From: Pseudomonas sp. GM49
GTDB taxonomy: Bacteria > Pseudomonadota > Gammaproteobacteria > Pseudomonadales > Pseudomonadaceae
Reading direction: 5' to 3'
Assembly: GCF_000282355.1 (NCBI RefSeq)
Contig: NZ_AKJL01000063.1
Span: 1 to 35,461 of the forward strand
DNA: 35,461 nucleotides
The translations under genes and the position numbers were made by a program. How positions within the stretch are numbered: the first letter of the stretch is position 1; each line of letters starts with the position of its first letter. The notes under the pieces are model-generated. The model saw nothing but the letters and a program-made list of their open reading frames with translations. It had not been told where the DNA came from and searched no databases. This document shows, piece after piece, positions 15,763-23,547 of this stretch.

Positions 15763-15858
15763 CCCCTGTGGGAGCGAGCTTGCTCGCGATGACGGTGTAT
15801 CAGGTAAAAATATATCGCCTGACACTCCGATATCGCGAGCAAGCTCGCTCCCACAGGG
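15763..15858. repeat. REP pair, GAGCTTGCTC type, ends outward
   Basis: CCCCTGTGGGAGCGAGCTTG and its exact complement, about 45 bases apart, flank a spacer with an A/T-rich centre. The pair lies between the convergent SRPBCC and histidine kinase genes. Confidence 0.88.
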
Positions 15859-15883
15859 GGTGATCATTGTTTGTAAGAGTTTG

Positions 15884-17287
15884 TCAGGCCGGTGGAATCA
15901 AACTCTCCCGACAATCGAGCACCAGCCGCGCGCCACCCAGTTCGCTGCTGCCCACCTCCAGGGTAAACCCGTGCAGGCTGACAATCGCCGCGACGATGGA
16001 CAGCCCCAGCCCGAAGCCGCTTTTTTGATTGCCCGCCTCGGCGCGATAGAAACGCTGGAACACCGCCTCACGTTCCGCCTCGGGAATGCCCGGGCCGGAG
16101 TCGAGCACTTCGATCCGTGTATGCCCGCCATCATTGATCCCGCGCAAGATCACCGCGCCACCGGGCGGAGTGAACTTGATCGAATTGCTCAACAGGTTGG
16201 CCACCGCTTCAAACAGCAGTGCCCGGTCGCCATTGAGGGGTGGCAATGACGCGGGCAGGTGCAGTTGAAAAACCAGGCCATCGTCTTCCGCCAGGGGCAG
16301 ATAGAACTCGTGCAGTTCTTGCAGCAACGCCACCGGGTCCAATTGCACGAAACCGGAGCGGCGCTGGCGATCTTCCAGTTCGGAAATCCGCAGCAAGCCA
16401 CGGAAACGCGCCATCAGGGTGTCGGCCTCGGCCAGCACCAGGTCCAGTTGCATGGCCTGCGGCGAGCCTTCGCCGGCTTGCTGCTGCATACGATAAAGCT
16501 GCGCGCGCAGACGGGTCAGGGGCGTGCGCAGGTCATGGGCGATGTTGTCGCACACACCCTTGACCTCGTTCATCAAACGCTCGATGCGCTCGAGCATGAC
16601 GTTGACGATGGCGGCGAGCATGTCCAGTTCGTCACGCCGATTGGACAGTGGCAAGCGCCGGCTCAGGTCGCCAGCGACGATGGCTTCGGCACTGGCCTGA
16701 ATCCCGCGAATGCGTCGCAACGGACGGCGTCGCAGCAAATACCAGCCGACGATGCCCGGCACAATGGTCAGGGTCACACCCCAGAACAAGGCGTGAAGGA
16801 TGATCCGGGTCACGGCAAACAACGAACCGTTGTCGCGCACCAGCACCAGCCAGCGGCCGTCGAGGGTGCGGGTCGCCACGGCGTCGCAACTGTCGGCGGG
16901 CAGCGTCTGGTCGTCGCTGTCGTCAGAGGCATCGCAGTCGTTGAGCATGTGGATCTTGCCGTCGAGCGGCAAGCCGTCCGGAATGTAGCGCAGGGCGCCG
17001 TTGAGGTAACGGTGTTGGGCATCGAACAGGCCGTAGGCGTCAATGCCGCGGATGTCGAAGGTCATGCTGACGGCGAGGGCGTCCACCAGTTGCTCGCCGG
17101 AGAAGCGCGAAAACAGGTGCTGGCGTTGCATCAGCGAATGCTTGGCCAGGTTGTCCAGGTAAGTGGAAACCTCGTAGTACATGACGCCCATGAGAATCCC
17201 GCTCCAGATCACGAACAGCGAACTGTAGAGCGCGAGCAGGCGACTACTGGAAGAGCGCCAGCCTTTAGACGGGTTCGGCAATGACAT
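15884..17287 (-). CDS. Sensor histidine kinase
   Basis: A 467-residue membrane kinase. TM1 is at about 18-38, the periplasmic domain at 39-158, TM2 at 160-184, HAMP at 185-240, and the H-box DNIAHDLRTPLTRLR has phospho-acceptor His251. Further on are the N-box (ANLLSNSIKFTPPGG), the G1 box DSGPGIP and the G2 box GFGLGLSIV. The periplasmic domain contains an acidic run (CDASDDSDDQTLPADSCDA, residues 118-136) bracketed by Cys118 and Cys134, which could form a disulfide-closed acidic loop for cation or cationic-peptide sensing. The start overlaps the end of the response regulator by 23 bases, so the two are translated from one message. The stimulus is unknown. Confidence 0.92.
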   Translation of the reverse strand: MSLPNPSKGWRSSSSRLLALYSSLFVIWSGILMGVMYYEVSTYLDNLAKHSLMQRQHLFSRFSGEQLVDALAVSMTFDIRGIDAYGLFDAQHRYLNGALRYIPDGLPLDGKIHMLNDCDASDDSDDQTLPADSCDAVATRTLDGRWLVLVRDNGSLFAVTRIILHALFWGVTLTIVPGIVGWYLLRRRPLRRIRGIQASAEAIVAGDLSRRLPLSNRRDELDMLAAIVNVMLERIERLMNEVKGVCDNIAHDLRTPLTRLRAQLYRMQQQAGEGSPQAMQLDLVLAEADTLMARFRGLLRISELEDRQRRSGFVQLDPVALLQELHEFYLPLAEDDGLVFQLHLPASLPPLNGDRALLFEAVANLLSNSIKFTPPGGAVILRGINDGGHTRIEVLDSGPGIPEAEREAVFQRFYRAEAGNQKSGFGLGLSIVAAIVSLHGFTLEVGSSELGGARLVLDCRESLIPPA

Positions 17288-17948
17288 AACCCGAGCCTCG
17301 CACGGTCCGAATCAGTGGGACATTGCCAGGCGGGTCGATCTTCTTGCGCAGACGGCCGATGTGGACGTCGATCAGGTTGGTGCCGGGGTCGAAGTGGTAA
17401 CCCCAGACTTCTTCGAAAATCATCATCCGCGACAGGATTTGCCCGGTGTTGCGCATCAGAAATTCCAGCAACTTGTATTCAGTGGGCAACAGCGTCAGCA
17501 GTTGGCCGTCGCGGCTGGCTTCGTGGCTGATCAGGTTCAGCTCCAGATCCGCCACCCGCAGCGTGGTGGCCTGAGCGGTCACAGTGTTCTGCCGGCGCAG
17601 CAGGACTTCGACCCGGGCGGCCATTTCATCGGTGGCGAAGGGTTTGGTCAGGTAGTCATCGCCGCCGGCGCGCAAGCCGCGCACGCGCTCATCGACATCG
17701 GACAGTGCGCTGATCATCAGGATCGGCGTGGCCACGCCCATGGTCCGCAGCGTGGTGACGATCGCCAGGCCGTCGAGCCCGGGCAACATGCGGTCGAGGG
17801 TGATCAGGTCATAGTTGCCGCTGACCGCACGTTCCAGCCCTTCGCGACCATTGTCGACCCAGTCGACGTCGAGGCCGTGGTTACTCAGTTCGGCGACAAT
17901 TTCCCGGGCGGTCACGGCGTCGTCTTCGATGGTCAAGATGCGGGTCAT
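17265..17948 (-). CDS. OmpR/PhoB-family response regulator
   Basis: A 227-residue regulator. The receiver has EDD at residues 8-10, phospho-acceptor Asp52 (LITLDRMLPGLDG) and KPF (LTKPFATDEMAARVE). A winged-helix DNA-binding domain (about 130-225) contains LLPTEYKLLEFLMRNTGQIL and a C-terminal VRGSGYVI. It is the first gene of a two-gene operon with the overlapping kinase. A divergent small secreted protein lies upstream, and the intergenic region holds a 10-base inverted repeat pair that could be its binding site. It resembles metal- or envelope-stress-responsive systems, without a specific match. Confidence 0.93.
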   Translation of the reverse strand: MTRILTIEDDAVTAREIVAELSNHGLDVDWVDNGREGLERAVSGNYDLITLDRMLPGLDGLAIVTTLRTMGVATPILMISALSDVDERVRGLRAGGDDYLTKPFATDEMAARVEVLLRRQNTVTAQATTLRVADLELNLISHEASRDGQLLTLLPTEYKLLEFLMRNTGQILSRMMIFEEVWGYHFDPGTNLIDVHIGRLRKKIDPPGNVPLIRTVRGSGYVIAEPV

Positions 17949-17969
17949 AAGGCTGGCCTGATAAGCAGT

Positions 17970-18055
17970 TCAATACGAAGTTGCGAACATTTTGCCAAGA
18001 ATTGCCTGCGACTTAATAAATTAACTTTCATCTGGCCGGGGTCGCTGTTCGCAAC
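17970..18055. promoter_or_regulatory. Intergenic control region of the two-component operon and the cysteine-rich protein
   Basis: On the minus strand TTGGCA (17998-17993) and TATTGA (17975-17970) are 17 bases apart and could be the regulator's promoter. GTTGCGAACA (17980-17989) and TGTTCGCAAC (18046-18055) are exact inverted copies 56 bases apart, one within that promoter and the other about 40 bases before the divergent gene. They could be binding sites of the response regulator. The region between is A/T-rich. Confidence 0.4.
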
Positions 18056-18096
18056 ATTGATATCATTGAGCCATAACTTCAATAGGGGGCTGCATT

Positions 18097-18432
18097 GTGC
18101 GTAATTCGATCCGCTGTGGCTGGCTGCCGATTTGTCTGTTGCTGTTCAGTGTTTTCAGTTCATCTGTCTGGGCTGGCAATACACCCTGCTCCGGCAAGAA
18201 GGGTGGAATCGATCGATGTGACGGCGAACTGTTCCTGTGTAATGACGGCTCCATCAGCGGGTCGAAAAAAAGTTGTTCAGCAATGTTTGGCGGTAAAAGC
18301 CAGGCGCGACCGCCAGCGTTTGTCCAGGACCCGCAGGGTTGCTCCTGTGGCACCGGTTCGTTTTGTACCGGGTCAAGAGGTGGCGTTTACTGCCTGACCC
18401 CCAGTGGCAATAAAAGCTATAAGCGCAAATAA
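18097..18432 (+). CDS. Small secreted cysteine-rich protein
   Basis: A 111-residue protein starting with GTG at 18097, seven bases after an AGGGGG ribosome-binding site. Residues 1-26 are a signal peptide (WLPICLLLFSVFSSSVWA). The mature part of about 85 residues has eight cysteines, enough for four disulfides, and many basic residues, ending SYKRK. No family was recognised with certainty. It is divergent from an OmpR-type regulator and kinase and probably controlled by them. A role in the periplasm or outside the cell, such as binding a ligand or acting as a toxin or inhibitor, would be speculation. Confidence 0.75.
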   Translation: MRNSIRCGWLPICLLLFSVFSSSVWAGNTPCSGKKGGIDRCDGELFLCNDGSISGSKKSCSAMFGGKSQARPPAFVQDPQGCSCGTGSFCTGSRGGVYCLTPSGNKSYKRK

Positions 18433-18477
18433 ACAATGCATATGTCGACTGACCCAGCGCCATCGTCGGAACGCCGC

Positions 18478-18541
18478 CCGGAGCAAGCTCGCTCCCACAG
18501 TGACCGCGTTTTCCTGTGGGAGCGAGCTTGCTCGCGATAGC
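18478..18541. repeat. REP pair, GAGCTTGCTC type, ends inward
   Basis: GAGCAAGCTCGCTCCCACAG and CTGTGGGAGCGAGCTTGCTC face each other across only 13 bases, so the pair could form a long hairpin. The left unit lacks the first bases of the full element. It lies between convergent genes. Confidence 0.85.
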
Positions 18542-18565
18542 GGTAGATCAGGCAAAAAGAATCTG

Positions 18566-19171
18566 TCAGTCAATCGGCGTACTGACAAACACCTCAAGCC
18601 CCTCGGCATACTTCGTGAACGCGGCAATCTGCGGAAACTGCGCCGCACTCACCTGGTCCGGCACCACCAGGTTGGTAAAGCTCCAGGCCACGGCCAGGGT
18701 AATGCCATCCTGTTCGATCGAACCGTCAGTCTTCAGCGGCTGCTTTTCCAGCTCGCGCTCCAGCGCCGAATAGGCCGCCACCAGCTGTCCTTCGACCCGC
18801 TGCACCCAAGGTTCGAATTGAATTTCCGCCGGCCGCAGGTTGCGCTCGTAGTAAAGCTGCACGGACTTTTCGCTGGCGGCCAACGCGAGGCCAATCAGGC
18901 GCAACGCGCGCAGGCGCTGACCCGGTTCGACGGGCATCAGGCTGTTATCGGCCAGGGTTTCCAGGTAGTCGATGATCAGCGTCGAGTCCATCAACACCTC
19001 TCCGTCATCCAGTACCAGGGTGGGCGCCTTGACTACCGGGTTGATCTGCCGGAATTGTTCGAAGTGGCGGAACACCGAGACCGATTGATGTTCCAGCGTA
19101 ATTCCCAGGCATTTGGCGGAAATGGCAGCGCGTCTTACATAGGGCGAGTCCAGCATACCGATCAGCTTCAT
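18566..19171 (-). CDS. Glutathione S-transferase, YibF-like
   Basis: A 201-residue GST. The N-terminal thioredoxin-fold domain begins MKLIGMLDSPYVRR, with the active-site Ser/Tyr region, the cis-proline motif KAPTLVLDDG and the glutathione-contact LMDSTLIIDYL. The C-terminal domain is all-helical. The pattern is closest to the uncharacterised GST YibF of E. coli. Expected activity is binding or conjugation of glutathione in the cytoplasm. A 370-base gap lies upstream. The gene is transcribed alone. Confidence 0.9.
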   Translation of the reverse strand: MKLIGMLDSPYVRRAAISAKCLGITLEHQSVSVFRHFEQFRQINPVVKAPTLVLDDGEVLMDSTLIIDYLETLADNSLMPVEPGQRLRALRLIGLALAASEKSVQLYYERNLRPAEIQFEPWVQRVEGQLVAAYSALERELEKQPLKTDGSIEQDGITLAVAWSFTNLVVPDQVSAAQFPQIAAFTKYAEGLEVFVSTPID

Positions 19172-19541
19172 GGTCCTTTCCTTTATATGGCCATTTCGGG
19201 AGGGACAACCTTAGCTGAGGTTCGCCGCCCTGCAAATGAAGACGAAAAATGCCCGGTGCAAGCCGTTTGTCTTCTATATACAGCCGCTCGATTGAATTTC
19301 TTGCTATAAACGCACTCCGATTACCGCCCCAAAGCCTGCCGTAGAGCATTTTCAGGGCTTTGTCGGACAAATTCGCTGTCTTTTCGGTTGCTGAGGCCTC
19401 AAGTCGGCCGTAGACTGCCGCCCCTCGTAAATTGAGTGCCGGGTGGCGCTTGGAACAAACGGCGCCTTTCCGATGGCCTGCCCAGGTCTGCCGGAACGCT
19501 CCCTTATTCGCCTTAATGCACGTTTTTTTATAGAGATATCA
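19172..19541. other. Intergenic region, long leader of the dksA-like gene
   Basis: 370 bases without a convincing reading frame. The half near the dksA-like gene contains a GC-rich stem, GGCGC (19445-19449) with GCGCC (19462-19466) followed by TTTC, and a T run at 19523-19530. No Zur-type AT-rich operator could be recognised by eye. The left half is presumably the promoter of the GST gene. Confidence 0.4.
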
Positions 19542-19946
19542 ATGACAAAGGACAAGTTGCTGGCCATGCCGGCGGATGACTACATGAATGCCGAGCAACA
19601 TGCTTTTTTCTCCGAGCTGTTGCAGAACATGAAAGTCGAAACCCATGAGCGCATCGAGCAGAACCGCATCGCGATCGAAAGCCTGGACACCCCGGCCGAT
19701 CCGGCAGACGCGGCTTCGGTCGAAGAAGAGCGCACCTGGCTGGTGAACGCGATCGATCGCGACCAGCGCATGCTGCCTCAGTTGGAACAAGCCCTTGAGC
19801 GCATCAAGGAAGACAGCTTCGGTTGGTGCGACGACAGCGGCGAGCCGATTGGGCTCAAGCGCCTGCTGATCAGCCCGACCACCAAGTACTGCATCGAAGC
19901 TCAGGAACGTCACGAGCAAATCGACAAGCACCAGCGTCAGGCCTGA
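19542..19946 (+). CDS. DksA/TraR-family protein with incomplete zinc site (DksA2-like)
   Basis: A 134-residue DksA homologue. The coiled-coil region carries the tip motif DPADAA (Asp53, Asp56), the residues that reach the RNA polymerase active site in DksA. The globular part has only two of the four zinc cysteines: Cys96 and Cys117 remain, while Ser99 and Ala120 replace the others (GWCDDSG, KYCIEAQ). This is the pattern of the zinc-independent DksA2 of P. aeruginosa, which replaces DksA when zinc is scarce. The ATG at 19542 is chosen because family members begin with a LLAMPADDYMN-like sequence. A hairpin terminator follows the gene. Confidence 0.88.
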   Translation: MTKDKLLAMPADDYMNAEQHAFFSELLQNMKVETHERIEQNRIAIESLDTPADPADAASVEEERTWLVNAIDRDQRMLPQLEQALERIKEDSFGWCDDSGEPIGLKRLLISPTTKYCIEAQERHEQIDKHQRQA

Positions 19947-19953
19947 TTCTGCG

Positions 19954-19982
19954 AGGCAGCCCCTTTAATCCGGGCTGCCTTG
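19954..19982 (+). terminator. Hairpin terminator after the dksA-like gene
   Basis: GGCAGCCC (19955-19962) and GGGCTGCC (19972-19979) form an eight-base stem with a nine-base A/T-containing loop, followed by TTGAAAA. The T run is short. Confidence 0.55.
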
Positions 19983-19983
19983 A

Positions 19984-20049
19984 AAAGATCGCAGCCTGTG
20001 GCAGCTCCTGCACAATCGATGCAGGGCGCTGCCGCAGGCTGCGATCTTT
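19984..20049. repeat. Second-family palindromic repeat, GATCGCAGCCTG type
   Basis: AAAGATCGCAGCCTG and CAGGCTGCGATCTTT flank inner inverted copies of GGCAGC and GCTGCC. The same family recurs at 25349-25434 with the arms turned inside out. This is a known type of dispersed repeat in P. fluorescens genomes, distinct from the TGTGGGAG REPs. Confidence 0.75.
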
Positions 20050-20181
20050 GTTTTCTGCCGTCTTCGATTTCCCGGTTCTTCTATTGATCTGCTGCAACGT
20101 TCGCGACTAAAGGCTCATGGATAATGGCCTTATGGTGGCGTTTAATGCGAAGACAACAATTAGAAGCTTTCCGGGGTGACG

Positions 20182-21789
20182 ATGATGACGAGAGACGGGT
20201 CTCTGGTTGCAGCAGTGCCTGCACCAGTGCTGTTGCCGAAAAACCGCTGGTTGACGCCGACGTTGCAAAGCATCGCCCTGATGCTGTTGTTAAGTGGCAT
20301 GACGCTGGGCGACTGGTCGCTTTACCTTGCCTTGGCCCTGGCCGTATTGATTATCTGGCTGCCTCGCCTGCGTTCGCGCGCGACCCCTGAGGCCGCTTCC
20401 CCAGCCAACTCCGATGCCATTGGCGAATTGACTCGCAACCTTTCCTACACCACCAGCCATAACGCGCTGTCTGCCGCCGGTGTGGCGTTTTCGGTTCGGC
20501 AACTGGCGGACAAGTTGCAATCGCAGCTCACGGCGGCGGCACAGATCGTCAGTAACGCCGAGGTCATGATCACCACCGAACAGGCCACCTCGGCGCTCAG
20601 TCGCCAGGCGCTGAGTGCCGCCAGCGAGGCTCATCAAAGCGGAGCGGCGGGGCGTACGGAACTGATCGAGTCCATTGCGCGCATGCATCAGCTCAGCCAG
20701 CGCGCCAGCAACAGCCGTGAACTGATCGAAGCCTTGAGCCTGCGCAGCGATGATATCCAGCGAGTGACCCTGGTGATTCAGTCCATCGCCAGCCAGACCA
20801 ACCTGTTGGCGTTGAACGCCGCCATTGAAGCGGCGCGGGCGGGGGAGCACGGTCGCGGGTTTGCAGTGGTGGCCGACGAGGTTCGTGGGCTCGCCGCACG
20901 TACGGCGACCGCCACGGGCGAAGTCGGCGAGATGGTGGCCGATATCCAGCAACGTACCGCGCAGGTGGTGGAGCAGATCCGCCAACTGTCCAGCGACCTG
21001 GACACAGGTGTCGAGCAGGTCGAACGGACGGGACAGCACCTGGAGAACATTGCCCGTCTGGCGGCCAGTGTCGAGTCCCAGGTCGGAGAAATCGCCCAAG
21101 GGGCAGACACCAATCGCGAACAGCTCGACAGCCTGTTTCACGCCATCGAACAGATGCGCAGCGACCTGGCGGTCAGCGACCAGCAAACTCAGCGTCTGGC
21201 CCATGCGGCGGTGCAAATGGAAGGGCAAGCCGAAACCATCAGCGAGCGTCTTGCCGAGGTGGGGCTGGATGACTATCACCAGCGGATCTATGACCTGGCC
21301 CGGGAAGGCGCAAGCCAGATTGCTGCGCGTTTCGAGGCGGATATCGATGCCGGTCGAATCAGTCTCGACGATCTGTTCGACCGTAATTACCAGGCCATCC
21401 CCCATACCAGCCCGGCCAAGTACCAGACGCGTTTCGACCGCTACACCGATCAGGTTTTGCCAACGATCCAGGAGCCGTTGTTGCCGCGTCACGAAGGATT
21501 GGTGTTCGCCATCGCCTGCACCCAGCAGGGTTATGTGCCGACCCACAACAGTGTATTCAGTCAGCCGCTGACGGGCGACGCGCAGGTCGATGCCATGCAG
21601 AACCGGACCAAGCGCAAGTTTGCTGATCGCACCGGGGTCCGCTGTGGCAGCCATCAGAAGGCCGTGCTGCTGCAAACCTATACACGCGACACCGGCGAGT
21701 TGATGCACGATCTCTCGGTGCCGATCATGCTCAAGGGCCGGCATTGGGGCGGTTTGCGCCTGGGCTACAAACCGGAAAAGCCGCGCTAG
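20182..21789 (+). CDS. Methyl-accepting chemotaxis protein without periplasmic sensor
   Basis: A chemoreceptor of about 535 residues. Two hydrophobic segments near 28-42 and 47-64 are joined by only a few residues (GMTLGDWS), so there is no periplasmic ligand domain. The signalling hairpin tip is [20 protein letters not shown] with [12 protein letters not shown]. After the methylation helices a C-terminal domain of about 140 residues follows, containing [26 protein letters not shown] and [12 protein letters not shown], a segment seen at the C-terminus of several receptors. Sensing is probably cytoplasmic. The ATG at 20182 is preferred, with GGGG just upstream; 20185 and the GTG at 20176 are alternatives. 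Confidence 0.88.
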   Translation: MMTRDGSLVAAVPAPVLLPKNRWLTPTLQSIALMLLLSGMTLGDWSLYLALALAVLIIWLPRLRSRATPEAASPANSDAIGELTRNLSYTTSHNALSAAGVAFSVRQLADKLQSQLTAAAQIVSNAEVMITTEQATSALSRQALSAASEAHQSGAAGRTELIESIARMHQLSQRASNSRELIEALSLRSDDIQRVTLVIQSIASQTNLLALNAAIEAARAGEHGRGFAVVADEVRGLAARTATATGEVGEMVADIQQRTAQVVEQIRQLSSDLDTGVEQVERTGQHLENIARLAASVESQVGEIAQGADTNREQLDSLFHAIEQMRSDLAVSDQQTQRLAHAAVQMEGQAETISERLAEVGLDDYHQRIYDLAREGASQIAARFEADIDAGRISLDDLFDRNYQAIPHTSPAKYQTRFDRYTDQVLPTIQEPLLPRHEGLVFAIACTQQGYVPTHNSVFSQPLTGDAQVDAMQNRTKRKFADRTGVRCGSHQKAVLLQTYTRDTGELMHDLSVPIMLKGRHWGGLRLGYKPEKPR

Positions 21790-21862
21790 AAAACCCGGGT
21801 TGCCGGGCGATTGTTACAGATCCTGCAACTGACCTGTACAGGGTTTTGCTGTTTCCTCACCG

Positions 21863-21896
21863 GCAACCTAATTAACATAGCTATTAATTAGGTTGC
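21863..21896. promoter_or_regulatory. 34-base palindrome, candidate operator
   Basis: GCAACCTAATTAA (21863-21875) and TTAATTAGGTTGC (21884-21896) are perfect inverted repeats around an eight-base spacer that is itself close to palindromic. It ends 21 bases before the next start codon, at the position of a promoter or operator. No matching regulator gene is nearby. Confidence 0.6.
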
Positions 21897-21917
21897 TAAT
21901 GAAGTTCGGGGGGCAGC

Positions 21918-22121
21918 ATGCAAGGCAAAGTTGATGTCGCGGTCATGATCGGCAGCGGAGTACCTGCCAACCTGCGCTCCATGGGACGCAAGGTTTGCTG
22001 GGTGGTGCTGCTCAATGGCGAGCGCCGGGGCACGGCGTTCTCCAGTCGCGATGAAGCGGAGGAATGCAAGGCTGCCTGGTTGGCGCAATTGAGCACCGAA
22101 AGACCTGGCAGCCTGCATTGA
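21918..22121 (+). CDS. Small conserved-looking hypothetical protein
   Basis: A 67-residue protein, MQGKVDVAVMIGSGVPANLR onward. It has no signal peptide or membrane segment and is probably cytoplasmic. A strong G-rich ribosome-binding site (21908-21913) precedes the ATG, and the codon use matches the neighbours. A conspicuous palindrome lies directly upstream, so expression is probably regulated. The family was not recognised. It is convergent with the DUF2789 gene. Confidence 0.65.
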   Translation: MQGKVDVAVMIGSGVPANLRSMGRKVCWVVLLNGERRGTAFSSRDEAEECKAAWLAQLSTERPGSLH

Positions 22122-22126
22122 GGTTG

Positions 22127-22363
22127 TCAGTGCGTCTGGTGCATGCGCAGGTTCAGATCGTCGACCACCCGCGACCAGTCAGCGTCTTCGCGCAATTGTT
22201 CTTTGAGGAAGCCGGCCTGTTGCGGTGACCAGAACTCGGCGTCGATGAGTTTCTTGTCGTCAGGCAGGAAATGGCCGGCAATGAAGTCGTCGATCGCTTT
22301 CTGGCTGGAGTCCAGGCCGAGCTGGTCGAACAGGCCTTTCAAGTCGTGGGTCGGTGATTCCAT
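22127..22363 (-). CDS. DUF2789 family protein
   Basis: A 78-residue protein beginning MESPTHDLKGLFDQLGLDSS and containing FWSPQQAGFLKEQLREDADW, the DUF2789 signature. AGGAG lies six bases before the ATG at 22363 and touches the alternative ATG at 22369, so the former is chosen. The frame extends further upstream without support. The function of this small cytoplasmic family, frequent in Pseudomonas, is unknown. It is followed 132 bases upstream on the same strand by another small gene. Confidence 0.88.
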   Translation of the reverse strand: MESPTHDLKGLFDQLGLDSSQKAIDDFIAGHFLPDDKKLIDAEFWSPQQAGFLKEQLREDADWSRVVDDLNLRMHQTH

Positions 22364-22495
22364 CTTCATCTCCTTGCAGGTCATCAGTCGGGTCGAGGGG
22401 CGAGGCGCGGCACCCTGGTTTCGAGGGCTCCGCACAGGTGGAGTTCGATCGCGATGTTCAAACGCAACAGTGAGCATAGACCGTCAATCGGACAT

Positions 22496-22726
22496 TCAGG
22501 CTTTCAGTGCCCCGGCATCAACCGCCGCCTTCAGTTCCATGGCCGATTCCTGGGCCGCCAGGGCGGCGACATCCGGGGTCTTGAACCAGCGATCCTTTTC
22601 GACCTGGTGATAGGTCACGGTCTTTAGCGGTGGTTTGGCACGCATGACAATCACGGCCTGGAATTCACCGTCGATTTCTCTGGCTTCGCCCCGGATAAAA
22701 AACTCGCCGATATCAAATTCCGTCAC
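22496..22726 (-). CDS. Small hypothetical protein
   Basis: A 76-residue protein with a GTG start at 22726 preceded by AGGGGA ten bases away; the longer frame up to 22921 has atypical composition and no site. The sequence TEFDIGEFFIRGEAREIDGE, then PPLKTVTYHQVEKDRWF and an alanine-rich helical end looks like a compact cytoplasmic protein conserved in Pseudomonas. The family was not identified with certainty. It has the same strand as the DUF2789 gene, and co-expression is possible. Confidence 0.65.
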   Translation of the reverse strand: MTEFDIGEFFIRGEAREIDGEFQAVIVMRAKPPLKTVTYHQVEKDRWFKTPDVAALAAQESAMELKAAVDAGALKA

Positions 22727-22931
22727 GTTGCAGACTTCCCCTGGAAATACATTGTTGTTGTCAACGCAACCCGATTTTTTGCGGATCCGTTTTATTGGGC
22801 GGCAGTATGGCAGTAGTTGCCCGTCGACGGCTGAGATAAGTCGGCGGGCAGACGAAACGTCGATGGCGATGAGCGCGGCGGGCATGTCAACAATGTGATT
22901 CAAGAAACCGGGCGAGGGCACACGCTTCGTT

Positions 22932-23093
22932 ATGATCAGCTCGGAAACCTCTTACGCAGCCTGTCGAATTATCCTTGATGTGAAAGAAGGCAATGCCCGC
23001 CATCACCACTTGAAATCGCGGGCGGGCCGGGACAACGGGAAGCGGTTCATGGTGGCGGGACCGTATCGGGTGCGGGATTGGCGCTGTTTCTGA
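22932..23093 (+). CDS. Possible small protein
   Basis: A 53-codon frame beginning ATGATCAGCTCG, rich in basic residues (HHHLKSRAGRDNGKR) and ending DWRCF. The upstream site is weak (GAGGG 13 bases before the ATG). A longer frame on the opposite strand (22887-23135) covers the same bases and also lacks support. No homologue is recognised, and it may not be a gene. Confidence 0.25.
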   Translation: MISSETSYAACRIILDVKEGNARHHHLKSRAGRDNGKRFMVAGPYRVRDWRCF

Positions 23094-23547
23094 GTCAGGC
23101 ACCAGGGGATAAGCAAAGTGAGTCAGCGTGCACATATGAAGTCCTTTTCATTGTTTACCGACGTATGTACGTCGTTTTGGCTAGTCTCCAAGAGCATCGC
23201 TGCTCTAGAATCACCCTCACTGGTGGGTGAGTGATGTTTATCTAAAGCAATTTTTTGCGGACGATATGTAGGAAAAGATTTTTTCTTGATGAGATTTTTC
23301 CCCGAAGTTGATAGTCCATAATTTTCTGGCAGCAGGAAGGGGGTTTTCCTTCAGCCTGTGACGAACGCCAGGCAAGACGATGCGAGTGACGTTCCAGTAG
23401 TCTTCTCAAGCTTCGTGATGAATGAGTGCACTGCTCATTCAGGACTTCAATCCGGGTTCTTTGGCTACACCTTCGGCATTGCCGCTTTTTTGGCTGTGCG
23501 TTTATTTTTCGCGCACGGCGCCATTTTTCAGATGTGGGGATGTTTCC
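23094..23547. other. Gene-poor, A/T-rich region with palindromes
   Basis: About 450 bases without a supported gene. It contains the 16-base palindrome CGACGTATGTACGTCG (23159-23174), the inverted repeat AGAGCA-TCGC-TGCTCT (23191-23206) and CACCC/GGGTG (23212-23229). A stretch rich in A and T follows at about 23230-23340, unlike its surroundings. It presumably includes the promoter of the gene at 23548. Confidence 0.5.

Noticed and set aside
22887..23135. Minus-strand frame of 82 codons
   Set aside because: No ribosome-binding site, atypical composition and no family resemblance.
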